A stretch of 64,000 nucleotides of DNA from Ferdinandcohnia sp036965045 (lineage in GTDB: Bacteria; Bacillota; Bacilli; Bacillales; Bacillaceae_L). Made by a program: the position numbers and the translations under genes. The notes under the pieces are model-generated. The model was given only the letters and a program-made list of their open reading frames with translations. It had not been told where the DNA came from and did not search any database. The DNA lies in the NCBI RefSeq assembly GCF_036965045.1, contig NZ_JBALOV010000035.1, forward strand, positions 294,347 to 358,346, written 5' to 3'. Shown here in pieces: positions 62,902 to 64,000 of this stretch. Positions within the stretch are counted from its first letter, which is position 1, and each line of letters starts with the position of its first letter.

Positions 62902-63107
62902 ATATTCGTTAAAGATATTGCCTTTAACGGCATTTTCTAAGTGCTAAATACATATTAGTAGCTCCGGCTGTAAAGGAAAAGTGAAATTTTTAAATTGTAC
63001 CACTTTTTAAACGTACTTGAAATTTCCTTTCCATAAAATTACCAAAATATGCTAGTATTAATTTACAGTAGTATGAACTTTAAGTGTTGAATAAAGCGGT
63101 GAGCGAT

Positions 63108-63665
63108 ATGACAGAAGAATCACAAGTAAATAGTGAACACCTTATTACTTCTCAACCATTGTATGAAAAAGAACTAGAAAATTTAATTTTTAAATACGAT
63201 CCTGAATTACGCTTTTTAGCTTATAAGTATGTGAGGGATTGGATATTAGTTGATGACATAATGCAAGAAGTGTATTTAAAAGCTTTCTTATATATTAATA
63301 CGTTTGAAAAGAGATCAACTATAAGGTCCTGGCTTTATAAGATTACTGGTAATCAGTGTATTGATTATCTTCGAAGTCAAAAAATCAAAAATGTTATTCC
63401 AACCGAAAATCTTAATGAAATAAATCTATTAAGCTCTGAGTCGGCAGAATTTGAGGCTTTACAGAACTTTGAAAAGGATATTCTTTTGCAAGCTGTTCAT
63501 TTATTACCTACGCACTATAGGAAACCAATTATTCTTTATCATTATAAACATCACACTTATAAGGAAATTTGCAAAATATTGAATGAAGATATTGGTACTA
63601 TTAAAAATAGAATTTTTAGGGGCAGACGTTTGTTAAAAGAGAACCTAGAAAAAAAGCAGTATTGA
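63108..63665 (+). CDS. ECF-type sigma-70 factor
   Basis: This sigma factor of about 185 residues has region 2 (DPELRFLAYKYVRDWILVDD, then EVYLKAF and IRSWLYKITGNQCIDYLR) and region 4 (LLPTHYRKPIILYHYKHHTYKEI and GTIKNRIFRGR). The start is either ATG 63108 (GCGGTGAG upstream) or GTG 63084. The following gene encodes a membrane protein that might be its anti-sigma partner, as is usual for ECF operons; this is inference. Confidence 0.88.
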   Translation: MTEESQVNSEHLITSQPLYEKELENLIFKYDPELRFLAYKYVRDWILVDDIMQEVYLKAFLYINTFEKRSTIRSWLYKITGNQCIDYLRSQKIKNVIPTENLNEINLLSSESAEFEALQNFEKDILLQAVHLLPTHYRKPIILYHYKHHTYKEICKILNEDIGTIKNRIFRGRRLLKENLEKKQY

Positions 63666-63690
63666 ATTTGTTTTATATTGGGGGGCTTTG

Positions 63691-64000
63691 ATGTTATTAA
63701 GGAAATTTATAGGATTTGTTTTAACCACTCTTTTAACTGGATTATTTCTTAACCTTTTTTTTGCAATGATGGATGGCTTTGATAATTATAATTTATATGC
63801 TGCTCTTGGTGTTCTGCTTGTTGCTGCGGCTCCATTTATACTTCTTATTGGCTCACCAGTATCTGTCTTATCTGATTATCTAACTAAGAATTTAAACGGC
63901 AAACAAAGATATAAAAAAGCATTTTTAATTCATATTATTTTTGGTCTAATTATTGGTTTAGTTCTATCTTTCTTTTTTGAACATTTACTTCTTATTGTAA
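63691..64000 (+). CDS. membrane protein, 3' end outside window
   Basis: The frame starts at ATG 63691 behind TTGGGGGG and runs to the window end (103 codons). At least three hydrophobic spans are visible. It follows the sigma factor by 25 bases and is probably co-transcribed. No zinc-binding anti-sigma motif is seen in this part. Family not recognised. Confidence 0.65.
   Translation, partial: MLLRKFIGFVLTTLLTGLFLNLFFAMMDGFDNYNLYAALGVLLVAAAPFILLIGSPVSVLSDYLTKNLNGKQRYKKAFLIHIIFGLIIGLVLSFFFEHLLLIV

Overview
The window comes from the chromosome of a low-GC, endospore-forming Firmicute of the Bacillaceae. The basis is Bacillus-type gene order and several sporulation genes (spoIIIE, spoVS, cotE, spoVK, sirA). 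Ribosome binding sites are strong (AGGAGG-like), GTG and TTG starts are frequent, and intrinsic terminators are numerous. The genus cannot be fixed from this sequence alone. Almost every gene lies on the + strand; only a manganese catalase-like gene and lexA are on the - strand.

Region 1 (1-49.3 kb) is a conserved core. It runs: 3' part of dapA, tepA, ylzJ, spoIIIE; a nucleoside-uptake locus (GntR regulator nupR, then nupN lipoprotein, nupO ATPase, nupP and nupQ permeases); ymfF-ymfH-ymfI-ymfJ-ymfK-rodZ-pgsA-cinA; a VOC protein; a small cysteine-containing protein coupled to a DsbA-like oxidoreductase; recA, rny, ymdB, spoVS; a dipeptidase; korA-korB; miaB-ymcA-cotE; mutS-mutL-miaA-hfq; spoVK, hflX, ynbB; glnR-glnA; then Mn catalase and lexA (- strand), a small SOS-type membrane peptide, ynzC, tkt, sirA and yneF. 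Regulatory sites visible by eye include LexA boxes at recA and in the lexA intergenic region, two GlnR/TnrA boxes at glnRA, a sigma-H promoter before spoVS, a Spo0A box before sirA and a sigma-A promoter with a ~210-nt leader before rny. Two structured, probably dispersed repeats interrupt the core (31.6 kb and 38.0-38.2 kb). rnjB is absent from its usual place between dapA and tepA. The usual yneA is replaced by a 28-codon single-span membrane peptide under LexA boxes.

Region 2 (49.4-64 kb) is accessory. It opens with a truncated tyrosine-recombinase N-terminus and a frameshifted DUF2750 gene. Then come mostly small, unrelated, same-strand genes: GH18 lipoprotein, small membrane proteins, a WapI-immunity-like protein, lipoproteins, DJ-1/PfpI, methyltransferase, SRPBCC, SnoaL-like, UPF0158, acyltransferase and an ECF sigma factor. 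Many of the intervals carry a diverged copy of one repeat. The repeat has a left half (TTCAACTAACGGGTGC plus a hairpin and T-run) and a right half (CTAACGGGGCAGGTTAGTTT). All copies have the same orientation, so the region looks like a tandem series of gene cassettes. An assembly gap (NN, 54859-54860) lies inside one copy. A block without the repeat (57.9-60.2 kb) carries decayed genes: a DUF2975/HTH fusion and an MFS fragment. The cassette-like array and the SOS micro-peptide are the most interesting observations. All functional calls are by reading motifs and remembered family features; no database search was run.
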